Assembly: GCA_036265535.1 (NCBI GenBank)
Contig: DATAOV010000005.1
Span: 1 to 63,804 of the forward strand
Direction of reading: 5' to 3'
Source of the DNA: AC-32 sp036265535
GTDB taxonomy: Bacteria > Actinomycetota > Thermoleophilia > Gaiellales > Gaiellaceae
Length of the DNA: 63,804 nt
The position numbers were made by a program, and so were the translations under genes. The notes below the pieces were generated by a model. The model worked only from the letters and a program-made list of their open reading frames with translations. It had not been told where the DNA came from and ran no database searches. Positions 21,878 to 29,276 of the stretch are shown here, piece after piece. Numbering within the stretch: the stretch's first letter is position 1; every line of letters starts with the position of its first letter.

Positions 21878-24344
21878 ATTTCCGCGCCTCGGCGACCGCC
21901 TGCTCGAGCGTCCGCCCTGCGCCAGCGCGGTGCTCGACCTCGTACGCCCCAGGAAGGCGCTCGCGGGCGCGGGACATCAAGCGCTCGTAGCGCTGCCGTT
22001 CGTTCAGGAGCATCCGGAACCCGAGCCGGCGTTCCTGGTCCTCCGCGATTCCCCAAAGGCGCACGGCCGCTCGGTCGTCTCCCTGCAGCAGCAGCGCGCA
22101 CGCGATACCGGCGATGCAGTAGATCTGCACGCGCCGACTGCCAGTCGCGACGGCGTACGCCATCGCCTCGGCAAAGTGGTGCAACGCCGTGTCGGGATCC
22201 GAACGATCGAGGGAGAGGTCTCCGAGGCTGTGCAACGTGCTCGTCAGCTGTTGGTCGAAGCCGAGCGCTCGTGCGCGCGTCGCCGTCTCTTCGAGTACTC
22301 GCTCACCGTCGTCGTAGTCCCCGCGGTCGCGGTACGCGTCGCCGAGCCAGTGGAGCTCAGTCAGGAGTAAGGCCTCGGCGTCGGCCTGCTCGAACAGCGG
22401 GATCGCCTGTTGGTGATAGGCGATAGCACCGTCGAAATCGCCCCGGCGCCAGGCGACGCTCGCCAACCTACTCAACGCCGCACCCAGCTGCTCCGGATCG
22501 TCTTGTACGCGGCGCAATTCGAGCCCTTCACGCCAGAATCTCTCTGCTCCGTCGACGTCGTCGTGCGTATAGAACGCGATTCCGCCCGCAGCGGCGAGTG
22601 CGGCCGCGCGCACGTCCAATGGGAGAGTCGCATCGTCGACTGGCGCGTTTTCGAGCCAATCTGCTGCATCGCGATATTGCGCCCTGTTTAGCCAGAAGCG
22701 CCAGAGGGCCGCCCCGAGACGGAGTGCGCCTTCGCCCCGTCCGGCCTCGAGTAGCCCGGCGTGCGCAGACCGAAAGCTCGGCAGCTCCCGCTCGAAGCGA
22801 TCGAGAGACTCCGCACTCAGGTCACGCATCCCCGACAGCCGCTCACGCGCGTCGAGCTCTTCGGCGACACCGAGGAAGTAGTCGTCGTGGCGACGTCGCA
22901 GCGACGATGCATCCCCGAGATCGCACAGCTTCTCTAGCGCGAGCGCTTTGATCGTCCCGAGCATGAAGAAGCGCCCGTATTCGCCGCGCCGCACGAGGCT
23001 CTTGTCGATCAGCGACTGAAGGAGGTCGAGCTCGGCGGAGCAGACGGCTTCCGCCGCCTCGAGCTCGAAGCTTCCGGCGAACACGGCCAACCGCGCAAAC
23101 AACCGCTGCTCGGCAATGGTGAGGAGCCGATAGCTCCACTCGACGGTCCCGCGCAGCGTGCGCTGCCGCTCGGGTGCGTCTTGCGCACCAGAGGTCAGCA
23201 AGTCGAGGCTGCGACCGAGACGCTCGAGGATCTGTCCCGGCGTCAGCACCTTCACTCGCGCGGCAGCAAGCTCGAGCGCGAGCGGGAGCCCGTCGAGCCG
23301 TTCGGCAATCTGCCGCACCGCCGCATCCGGCTCGAAGCGGGGGTCCAGCTGCCGTGCGCGTTGGGTGAAGAGTGCCGCCGCATCGTCGAGTGGAAGCGTC
23401 GGCACGGGAAATTCCTGCTCGGCCGCAACATTGAGGCGGCTTCGGCTCGTGGCCAGGATGCGCGCTTCGACCCGGGCGACAACGGCTGCCGCGTCCGGGA
23501 GCAGCTGCTCGAGGTTGTCGAGCACGAGCAGCGTGCGCTTGCCCGCGAGGAACTCGTGCAGGTCGTCGGGACCGCCGACCACCCTCGCGATCGTCGGCTC
23601 GATCAGTTGCGGATCCCGTACCGCAGCGAGCGAGACGAACCACACCCCGTCGCCGTACTGGTCGACGCTCTCCGCGGCTGCTTGCAGCGCCAGCCGAGTC
23701 TTGCCCGACCCGCCGGGGCCGGTGAGCGTGACGATGCGGTGCACGTCGAGCAGCGCCAGCACCTCGCCAAGCTCGCGTTCGCGCCCGACGAATGGCGTCG
23801 GCTGCACCGGAAGGTTCGTCTGGTCGACGCTCTTCAGCGGCGGGAAGTCGTCGTCGTCCAGCTGGTAGAGCCGCTCAGGGGCTGCGAGGTCCTTGAGCCG
23901 GTGCACGCCGAGGTCGCGCAGGCGATCCGCGCCGGCGAGATCGCGCGTTGCCTGCGAGACGAGAATCTGGCCGCCGTGACCGGCAGCGGCGATGCGCGCG
24001 GCGCGATGCACATCGATGCCGACGTATCCCTCTTCGGTCACCGTCGGCTCGCCCGTGTGCAGGCCCATGCGCACTCGGATCGGTCCGTCGGCGAGCGCTT
24101 CGCGCCCCGCCGCCGCCGCCGCCAGCGCGTCAGAAGCCTTAGCAAAGGCTACGAAGAATGCGTCTCCCTCCGTGCCCACCTCGACGCCGCCGTGGCGAGC
24201 GAACTCCTCGCGCAGCGTGCGACGGTGATCGGCCAGCACGTCCGCGTACCCGTCGCCGAGCTCTTGCAGAAGCCGTGTCGAGCCTTCGATGTCCGTGAAC
24301 AGGAGCGTGACGGTGCCATGCGGAAGCGACACGTCAGAGCGCAC
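21864..24344 (-). CDS. Class III cyclase / NB-ARC-type ATPase / TPR regulator
   Basis: The 826-residue protein has three parts. Residues 1-175 are a class III nucleotide cyclase domain: FTDIEGST and GTEGDAFFVAF supply the two metal Asp, and YVGIDVHRAARIA is the usual later motif. Residues 185-480 are a STAND-type ATPase (GPGGSGKT Walker A, LLVLDNLEQLL Walker B, ILATSRSRL, then GLPLALELAAAR). From about 500 on there are TPR-like helical repeats. Unlike many relatives it lacks a C-terminal LuxR HTH. Such proteins are large signal-gated switches, possibly making cAMP. GTG 24344 has TAAGGT seven bases upstream. Confidence 0.85.
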   Translation of the reverse strand: MRSDVSLPHGTVTLLFTDIEGSTRLLQELGDGYADVLADHRRTLREEFARHGGVEVGTEGDAFFVAFAKASDALAAAAAGREALADGPIRVRMGLHTGEPTVTEEGYVGIDVHRAARIAAAGHGGQILVSQATRDLAGADRLRDLGVHRLKDLAAPERLYQLDDDDFPPLKSVDQTNLPVQPTPFVGRERELGEVLALLDVHRIVTLTGPGGSGKTRLALQAAAESVDQYGDGVWFVSLAAVRDPQLIEPTIARVVGGPDDLHEFLAGKRTLLVLDNLEQLLPDAAAVVARVEARILATSRSRLNVAAEQEFPVPTLPLDDAAALFTQRARQLDPRFEPDAAVRQIAERLDGLPLALELAAARVKVLTPGQILERLGRSLDLLTSGAQDAPERQRTLRGTVEWSYRLLTIAEQRLFARLAVFAGSFELEAAEAVCSAELDLLQSLIDKSLVRRGEYGRFFMLGTIKALALEKLCDLGDASSLRRRHDDYFLGVAEELDARERLSGMRDLSAESLDRFERELPSFRSAHAGLLEAGRGEGALRLGAALWRFWLNRAQYRDAADWLENAPVDDATLPLDVRAAALAAAGGIAFYTHDDVDGAERFWREGLELRRVQDDPEQLGAALSRLASVAWRRGDFDGAIAYHQQAIPLFEQADAEALLLTELHWLGDAYRDRGDYDDGERVLEETATRARALGFDQQLTSTLHSLGDLSLDRSDPDTALHHFAEAMAYAVATGSRRVQIYCIAGIACALLLQGDDRAAVRLWGIAEDQERRLGFRMLLNERQRYERLMSRARERLPGAYEVEHRAGAGRTLEQAVAEARKYGSA

Positions 24345-24423
24345 GCGCTCGACCTTAGCGGCTGGGCCTTTGGTCGTCCCGTCCTGCGGGAAGCCAGGCT
24401 CTCTCGTTCGCCCTACTCGCTCC

Positions 24424-24611
24424 TTACCGCCTCGCCGAAAGGAGCGACCGCAGCTCGTCGCTCGTCTTCACTTCCTCGGGGCGCTTGTCCGGCCGGTAGT
24501 ACCTGACGCGCGGGAAAGCGGAGGGCGACTCCGCCAGCGATCGCGTTGAGGACTGAACGGCGTCAAATGCGATCTCGACTACGAGCTCCGGTCGCACCAG
24601 CACGGCGATTC
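24424..24611 (-). pseudogene. 3' remnant of an ATP-dependent DNA ligase gene
   Basis: The minus strand reads IAVLVRPELVVEIAFDAVQ, then FPRVRYYRPDKRPEE and ends SLLSARR-stop. This matches the extreme C-terminus of ATP-dependent DNA ligases (V.PELVVEIAFDG.......FPR..R.R.DK). The catalytic domain and the rest of the oligonucleotide-binding fold are missing. It is a truncated fragment left behind in the island, immediately upstream of the cyclase gene. Confidence 0.65.
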
Positions 24612-24626
24612 CCTGTCGGTGGGTTG

Positions 24627-24764
24627 ATGAGGGCCGGCGACTGCTACGTCCCGCCGGGCCACGACAGCGGGGTTGTCGGCGACGAGCCTTACGTCTCGCT
24701 GCACATACTCGGGAGCCACAGCTATGCGGCGCTGGCTGACGCGCCTTCTCGGCCCAAGTGGTAA
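24627..24764 (+). pseudogene. 3' remnant of a small cupin gene
   Basis: The frame reads MRAGDCYVPPGHDSGVVGDE, then PYVSLHILGSHSYA, and ends PKW-stop. This resembles the last strands of stand-alone cupins (GDAYVIPPGHDAWVVGDEP). The first half of the barrel, with most metal ligands, is absent. Its stop codon touches dispersed repeat copy D. It is probably a truncated fragment. Confidence 0.5.
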
Positions 24765-24811
24765 GGCCGGGCGGCGAGCCGAACGCCTAGGACGTTTCCC
24801 ACGACCCAGCA
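24764..24811 (-). repeat. Dispersed 50-bp repeat, copy D
   Basis: Read on the minus strand this matches copy A with about three mismatches (GGGTCGTGGGAAACGTCCTA then GGCGTTCGGCTCGCCGCCCG). It follows the cupin remnant directly. Confidence 0.75.
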
Positions 24812-25047
24812 CTCCAGCGAACCTACGAGACGCCAGCGCGCGGTGCTAGTCCCTCATTCGGCCGCGTCCTCAACGATCAGCACCGGCGGCTGGTCGGCGC
24901 CGTCGTCTCTTACGCCAATCACCCTGAATGGCTGAGCGAGTCTGCTGAAGCAGCCTGCGAAGGCTCGATAGCCCATCTAGGCTGAGAAGGCTGCGGCACA
25001 GGCAGGGCCGCTTCCGTAGACGGTCCTACTTGCGGTGTGGTTCTGCT

Positions 25048-25302
25048 CTAGCAGCAGAAGCAAGCGCCGTTGACGCAGCAGTAGCAACCGCCGCCGTTTC
25101 CGCCGTCGGGTGCGTCAGGGGTGCCGGGTTTGCCCAATTCGTACCCGATGAGTTCCAACTCGATGCCGCGTTCGCTCAAGATACGGTTAAAGGCCGCTTT
25201 GAGTTCCGGCCCTTGGCGGCAGAGCATCTGCAGCGTTTGCCTCTGTTCGTCAGAAAGATCTTCTTTCGGGATCGGCTCCCTTCTTGCGGCCCGTTCGCTC
25301 AC
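25048..25302 (-). CDS. 84-residue protein with Cys-rich C-terminus (RiPP-precursor-like)
   Basis: The product has a charged helical leader-like part (PIPKEDLSDEQRQTLQML, KAAFNRILSERGIELELIGY). A Gly/Pro-rich spacer (GKPGTPDAPDGGNGGG) follows, then the terminal CYCCVNGACFCC, with six Cys in the last twelve residues. This helical leader, Gly spacer and Cys-dense core is the layout of many ribosomally made peptide precursors. A metal-binding tail is an alternative. The start is GTG 25302 with GGGAGGG six bases upstream; the open frame further upstream is non-coding in character. No modification enzyme is nearby. Confidence 0.6.
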   Translation of the reverse strand: MSERAARREPIPKEDLSDEQRQTLQMLCRQGPELKAAFNRILSERGIELELIGYELGKPGTPDAPDGGNGGGCYCCVNGACFCC

Positions 25303-25499
25303 CCTGCACCCTCCCTCATCGTGACGGTTTCCGAATCCAGGATAACTCGGACCAGCGGCCCTTCTATCGAGTCCAATCAGAGCGAACGGCGGTTGGCCGA
25401 TTGCGGCCACTCGGCATGGTCTTGTGGCCGAAGTGGATCGTTTCTCCCGGAGCCCTTCCGTTGTCGGCTGGGACCGAACGGCAGGGCGAGCATACGACA

Positions 25500-25620
25500 A
25501 GAGCTGAACGCAAGAAAAAACGGGACCGTGGCATCTGGTCAAGTGGCCGCGCCCGTGTTCTGCGGTTGAGGGGCGGAAACCGGAACCCCGTCCTGTCCGA
25601 CCCCCGCGGACGCGGCCCGC
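25500..25620 (-). repeat. Second dispersed repeat (R2), copy b
   Basis: This is the inverted-orientation partner of 16885-17008. Shared blocks include CCCCTCAACCGCAGA, CACGGGCGCGGCCACTT, ACCAGATGCCACGGT and, further on, TCTTGCG. The two copies lie on either side of the attL site. Confidence 0.65.
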
Positions 25621-25982
25621 CTCGAACGGCATGGCGTTTGTTTCTCCGCGGAACCGGTAACTCGCTTACCACTCGCGCCTCTCTAACTGAGCAGGGGTCT
25701 GCAGAGCATGGAGCGCAACCGGGGGCTGGGCTAAGCGCTCGCCTGCACCCTTTGTAGAAGCGAGTAGGGGCGGCTGGCGTCTTGGGAGAGCGCTGGTCGC
25801 CTCCTCTTCGACTAGCCATAAGAAGCACCGGGGGTCACTCGAGAGCTGCGCGCAGCCGGCCCGGGAGCAGCTCCGGCCCGGCGCGCAACCATCTTGCGGC
25901 GCCGTCGACTGCCGCGAGAGGGATGCCGCAAAGCTTCACTGGAGGTCGACTAGGGAGCCGAGCGACCACAGCGAGTCTCTCC

Positions 25983-26456
25983 CTAAAACCTCCGCTCGGC
26001 TCCGTACCTGCACTGTACCCACCGGCAACTCCCGGTTAGTCGTGCAAAAAAGCCTTGCTGACTAGGTGGAGCCGGAGCGTGGCTCCGTTCCCCTGCGGCC
26101 AGGAACGCGGGCCCCTCGGTGGGAGAGAACTCCGAGGTGCTCCGGCTCCATATGCCGCACCTTGGTTCTCCCCGCAGCGCGAGGAAGATACACCGTGCCC
26201 GGGAGGGACGCCGCAAGTCCCACGAGAGCTGGAGCACGTTGAGCACCGCGTTTCCGGCCACCGAGGAGGCCCACTTGATCTGGTGGCCTGAGTGGAGGTG
26301 GTACCCGAGCGGGATCAGGACCGGCGCTGCACTGGTACGACGTCGAGCCCGTTCGTCGCCGAGGGCGTCGAACCCGTTGAAGGTGAGGTAGCAGGCGTTC
26401 GTTCTCGCCCCGACCGGGATCGCCGAGCAGCCTCCCCCGAGCGTGATCGTCTGCAC
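25983..26456 (-). CDS. Doubtful or decayed open frame
   Basis: The first ~85 codons (QTITLGGGCSAIPVG, then YLTFNGFDALGDE, IPLGYHLHSGHQIKWASS, AGNAVLNVLQLSW) look like real coding sequence for a strand-rich domain. The last ~70 are Arg/Pro-rich and read like a shifted frame. There is no signal peptide or ribosome site at the GTG 26456, and the frame is open a little further upstream without a good start. I suspect a gene that lost its start and end. Confidence 0.3.
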   Translation of the reverse strand: MQTITLGGGCSAIPVGARTNACYLTFNGFDALGDERARRRTSAAPVLIPLGYHLHSGHQIKWASSVAGNAVLNVLQLSWDLRRPSRARCIFLALRGEPRCGIWSRSTSEFSPTEGPAFLAAGERSHAPAPPSQQGFFARLTGSCRWVQCRYGAERRF

Positions 26457-26481
26457 GTTCCGGTGCGGGTAACGATCAGGG

Positions 26482-27087
26482 CTAGTTTTGGGCGAATCGG
26501 TCGCCCACCCGCCAGAGCGGGCGAAGCAGCGGGTCGGTGATACGCGCAGCGAGCCCGGTCAGGCGCACCATCAGGGGTCGTGCAAGGGTGCAGACCGCGA
26601 TCGCCGCGACGCTGCCGGTTATGGCACCGGCTATCACATCGCTCGGGTAGTGCATGGCGATCAAGACCCGGGAAACGGCGATTGCAGAGGCAGCGACGAG
26701 AAAGGCCACGCCTAATCGACGGTGGAAGAACAGGACCGCAACCGCGATCGCGAACGACGCGGTCGCATGGTCACTGGGGAAGGACGGGTCCTTCGATGGA
26801 TGCGTGAAGAGCACGAGCGAGCCAGGGTGCTCGACATACGGACGCTCTCGAAACCAAAGGTGTCCGATCGCCTGGTTGAACAAGAGGCCGGCGGCTGCTG
26901 AAGCAAGCGCCGAGGTGCAAGCGAGCCGGAGTCGCTGAACACCGTTCGGGGGAGAGACAAACCAAAGAGCGATGGTCGCAAGCGCGTAGATCGCGACTGC
27001 CAACGACGCGAACAGCGTGATCGGATCTTCGACCAGGTCATGCGTCCGCATGAACTCGTTCAGATCGTGCACCATGCTCCAATCCAT
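26482..27087 (-). CDS. PAP2-family membrane phosphatase
   Basis: The 201-residue integral membrane protein has five to six hydrophobic helices and the three phosphatase motifs: RERPYVEHP, PSFPSDHATA (the PSGH-type motif, here PSDH, with the catalytic His) and SRVLIAMHYPSD (second catalytic His and Asp). Members dephosphorylate lipid phosphates such as undecaprenyl pyrophosphate or phosphatidate at the outer membrane face. The substrate is not determinable. It is the rightmost gene of the island, between the arm repeats and the rest. Confidence 0.85.
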   Translation of the reverse strand: MDWSMVHDLNEFMRTHDLVEDPITLFASLAVAIYALATIALWFVSPPNGVQRLRLACTSALASAAAGLLFNQAIGHLWFRERPYVEHPGSLVLFTHPSKDPSFPSDHATASFAIAVAVLFFHRRLGVAFLVAASAIAVSRVLIAMHYPSDVIAGAITGSVAAIAVCTLARPLMVRLTGLAARITDPLLRPLWRVGDRFAQN

Positions 27088-27117
27088 CTGTCCCCTGTCC
27101 CTCTACTGAATCGTTTA

Positions 27118-27134
27118 GGCAACCAATGGGCAAC
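27118..27134 (+). repeat. Recombinase arm-type repeat pair, right end
   Basis: GGCAACCAATGGGCAAC has GGCAAC units spaced like those at 19594-19611. It lies 18 bases inside the right attachment copy. Confidence 0.5.
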
Positions 27135-27152
27135 GGTCAGCCCGGAATTTCA

Positions 27153-27196
27153 ATCGGGGCGCCGAGATTTGAACTCGGGACCTCTAGTCCCCCAGA
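27153..27196 (+). repeat. attR-like 44-bp repeat within tRNA-Pro
   Basis: Identical to 19430-19473. It covers the tRNA 3' end to the anticodon loop, and the tRNA stays intact on this side. Confidence 0.85.
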
Positions 27197-27228
27197 CTAG
27201 CGCGCTAACCAGGCTGCGCCACGCCCCG
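27154..27228 (-). tRNA. tRNA-Pro (anticodon GGG)
   Basis: All 75 bases fold as a tRNA: acceptor CGGGGCG/CGCCCCG, T8-G9, D stem GCGC/GCGC, anticodon stem CTAGT/ACTAG with loop CTGGGGG (anticodon GGG, reads CCC), variable AGGTC, T stem CCGAG/CTCGG with loop TTCAAAT, discriminator A. C1-G72 is typical of tRNA-Pro. CCA is not encoded. It lies 72 bases downstream of the XRE regulator and proS, its own synthetase gene, and serves as the island's attachment site. Confidence 0.95.
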
Positions 27229-27300
27229 TCGACCGCTGACTGTACCGCAGCCGGGGGTGAACGGCAGGCTGCGGCTCGCCCACCGGGGCGAAGGTCGCCG

Positions 27301-27603
27301 TCAGGTTCCGAGGCGCTTGTAGAGCCGGTCGATCAGATCGGGCATCGCCTCGAGCTGGCGGGTGATCACGCGGAGGCGGTACTCGCGGAAGTGCTCCGGC
27401 TCCACCCCAAGCGCCTTCGCGAGCTGCCCGACGACCTTGTCCGATGGCACCGGCCTGTTGCCGTGCACGAGGTGGTTCAGGTACCCGGCGGAGAGTTTCG
27501 TCTTGTCGGCGAGCGAGCGATAGGTGACACCCGTCTCCCCCATCAGCCGTTCGATCGTCGGCCCGAAGGGTTCGTCGCTGAACTTCCGTCTCCGCCCTGC
27601 CAT
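27301..27603 (-). CDS. XRE-family transcriptional regulator
   Basis: The 100-residue protein has an XRE-type HTH at about 16-68 (TIERLMGETGVTYRSLADKT then KLSAGYLNHLVHGNRPVPSD) and a C-terminal helix (FREYRLRVITRQLEAMPDLI). Its ATG shares one base with the proS stop codon (TGATG), so it is translationally coupled to prolyl-tRNA synthetase. Targets are unknown; autoregulation of the array would be one guess. Confidence 0.8.
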   Translation of the reverse strand: MAGRRRKFSDEPFGPTIERLMGETGVTYRSLADKTKLSAGYLNHLVHGNRPVPSDKVVGQLAKALGVEPEHFREYRLRVITRQLEAMPDLIDRLYKRLGT

Positions 27604-29261
27604 CAGACGATGCTCCCGAGGTCGTCCAGCGGCACGCGTCGCTCCTCCCCGCTCTCGCGGTCGCGCACGTCGGCGGCGCCGTCCTCGACGGTCTTCTTGC
27701 CGACGGTGACGCGCAGCGGGATGCCGATCAGGTCGGCGTCGGCGAACTTCTCGCCGGCCCGCCCGTCGCGATCGTCGAGCAGGACGTCGGCGCCCGCTGC
27801 ATCGAGCGCCTGAGCCGCCTGCTCCGCCTGACCCTCCAACCCGGGCAGAGCAACCACGTGTACATCGTACGGGGCAATCGACCTCGGCCACGAGATTCCG
27901 TGCTCGTCGTGGTGTTGCTCCACCGCCGCCGCCAAGATTCGGCCCGGGCCGATCCCGTAGCAGCCCATGATCAGCGGCCGCTCGGTTCCGTCCTCGTCGA
28001 GGAAGTGGGCATCGAGCGGTCCCGAGAACCGCGTCTCCAGTTTGAAGATGTGCCCGACTTCGATCGCCACCTGTAGACGTAGATGCCCGCCGCAGCGAGG
28101 ACATGCGTCTCCGGCCCGAACCTCTCGCAGATCGGCGAAGCGAGCCTGGAAGTCGCGTCCGGCCTGGACGCCTCGCAGATGCCAGTCGTCGCGGTTGGCG
28201 CCGACGACGTACTGGCCTTCTCGAAGCGCCTCGTCCGCGAGCACGGCGACCGGCGCGCCGACCGGGCCGATTGAGCCGCCGTCGGCGCCGAAGGCTTCGC
28301 GGATCTCCTCCGGGCGAGCAGGCCTGAAGTCGCGGCCGAGTGCGGCGAGAAGCTTCATGTCGTTGAGCCGGTCGTCGCCTCGGACGAGGGCGAGCACCAG
28401 TCCGTCGTCGGTGATCACCGGCATCGCCTTCGCGGTCGCGCGTTCGTCCACGCCCAGGAACTGCGAGACCGCCTCGATCGTGCGCTGCCCCGGCGTCTCC
28501 ACCTCCTCCGGCGCTGCCAGCTCCTCTGGGAAGTCCGGAGCGGAGGGAATGCCGCCGGCGATCTCGAGATCGGCCGCGTAGTCGCCGTTCTCGCAGATGA
28601 CGAGCGTGTTCTCGCCGGAGCCGGCCGGCGCGAGGAAGTCCTGGCTTCCGCTGCCGCCCATGATCCCCGACTCGGCCGCCACCTCGAGCGTCTCGAGACC
28701 GCAGCGCTCGAACATGCGCTTGTAGGCGCCGGAGTGCTTGCGAAAGCTCTCCTCGAGCCCCGCCTCGTCCCGGTCGAACGAATAGGCGTCCTTCATGATG
28801 AACTCGCGTACGCGGATCAGCCCACCGCGGGGCCGGGGCTCGTCGCGGAACTTGACGGAGAAGTGGTAGAGGATCTGCGGGAGCTGCTTGTAGCTCTGGA
28901 TCTCGCGCGCGTGGAACGTGACGGTCTCCTCGTGCGTCATCGGCAGGACGAAGTGCCGCCCCGCGCGGTCGTCGACCTTGAACAGCTCTGGGATGACGAT
29001 TCGTCCCGAGGTCTCCCACAGCTCGGCGGGTGTCAGGACCGGCATCAGCATCTCTTGGCCGCCGATTGCGTCCATCTCTTCGCGGATGACCTGCACGATC
29101 TTCTCGTGCACGCGCCAGCCCAGCGGCAGGTAGGTCCAGACCCCCGCGCTGACCTGGCGGATGAAGCCTCCGCGAACGAGCAGCTTGTGGCTCGCCGCCT
29201 CGGCGTCCGCAGGGTCCTCGCGCAGGGTCGGCAGGAAGAGCTTCGAGGCCTGGGCGATCAT
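27603..29261 (-). CDS. proS: Prolyl-tRNA synthetase (bacterial type)
   Basis: The 552-residue class II synthetase charges tRNA-Pro. The N-terminal catalytic part has GFIRQVSAGVWTYLPLG (motif 1 region), FRDEPRPRGGLIRVREF (motif 2) and later GCYGIGPGRIL (motif 3). Between about 230 and 370 there is the insertion (editing) domain (FLGVDERATAKAMPVI, LNDMKLLAALG). The C-terminal anticodon-binding domain begins near APYDVHVVAL. Length is normal for the bacterial type. It lies 15 bases after ispG and is followed within 380 bases by its substrate tRNA-Pro. Confidence 0.95.
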   Translation of the reverse strand: MIAQASKLFLPTLREDPADAEAASHKLLVRGGFIRQVSAGVWTYLPLGWRVHEKIVQVIREEMDAIGGQEMLMPVLTPAELWETSGRIVIPELFKVDDRAGRHFVLPMTHEETVTFHAREIQSYKQLPQILYHFSVKFRDEPRPRGGLIRVREFIMKDAYSFDRDEAGLEESFRKHSGAYKRMFERCGLETLEVAAESGIMGGSGSQDFLAPAGSGENTLVICENGDYAADLEIAGGIPSAPDFPEELAAPEEVETPGQRTIEAVSQFLGVDERATAKAMPVITDDGLVLALVRGDDRLNDMKLLAALGRDFRPARPEEIREAFGADGGSIGPVGAPVAVLADEALREGQYVVGANRDDWHLRGVQAGRDFQARFADLREVRAGDACPRCGGHLRLQVAIEVGHIFKLETRFSGPLDAHFLDEDGTERPLIMGCYGIGPGRILAAAVEQHHDEHGISWPRSIAPYDVHVVALPGLEGQAEQAAQALDAAGADVLLDDRDGRAGEKFADADLIGIPLRVTVGKKTVEDGAADVRDRESGEERRVPLDDLGSIV

Positions 29262-29276
29262 CGTTGCCGGAGCAGG

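Noticed and set aside
25500..25620. R2 repeat considered as a tRNA gene because of GTGGC...GGTCAAGTGGC and CCGGAACCCC-like segments
   Set aside because: No acceptor, D and anticodon stems can be formed together; only isolated resemblance remains.
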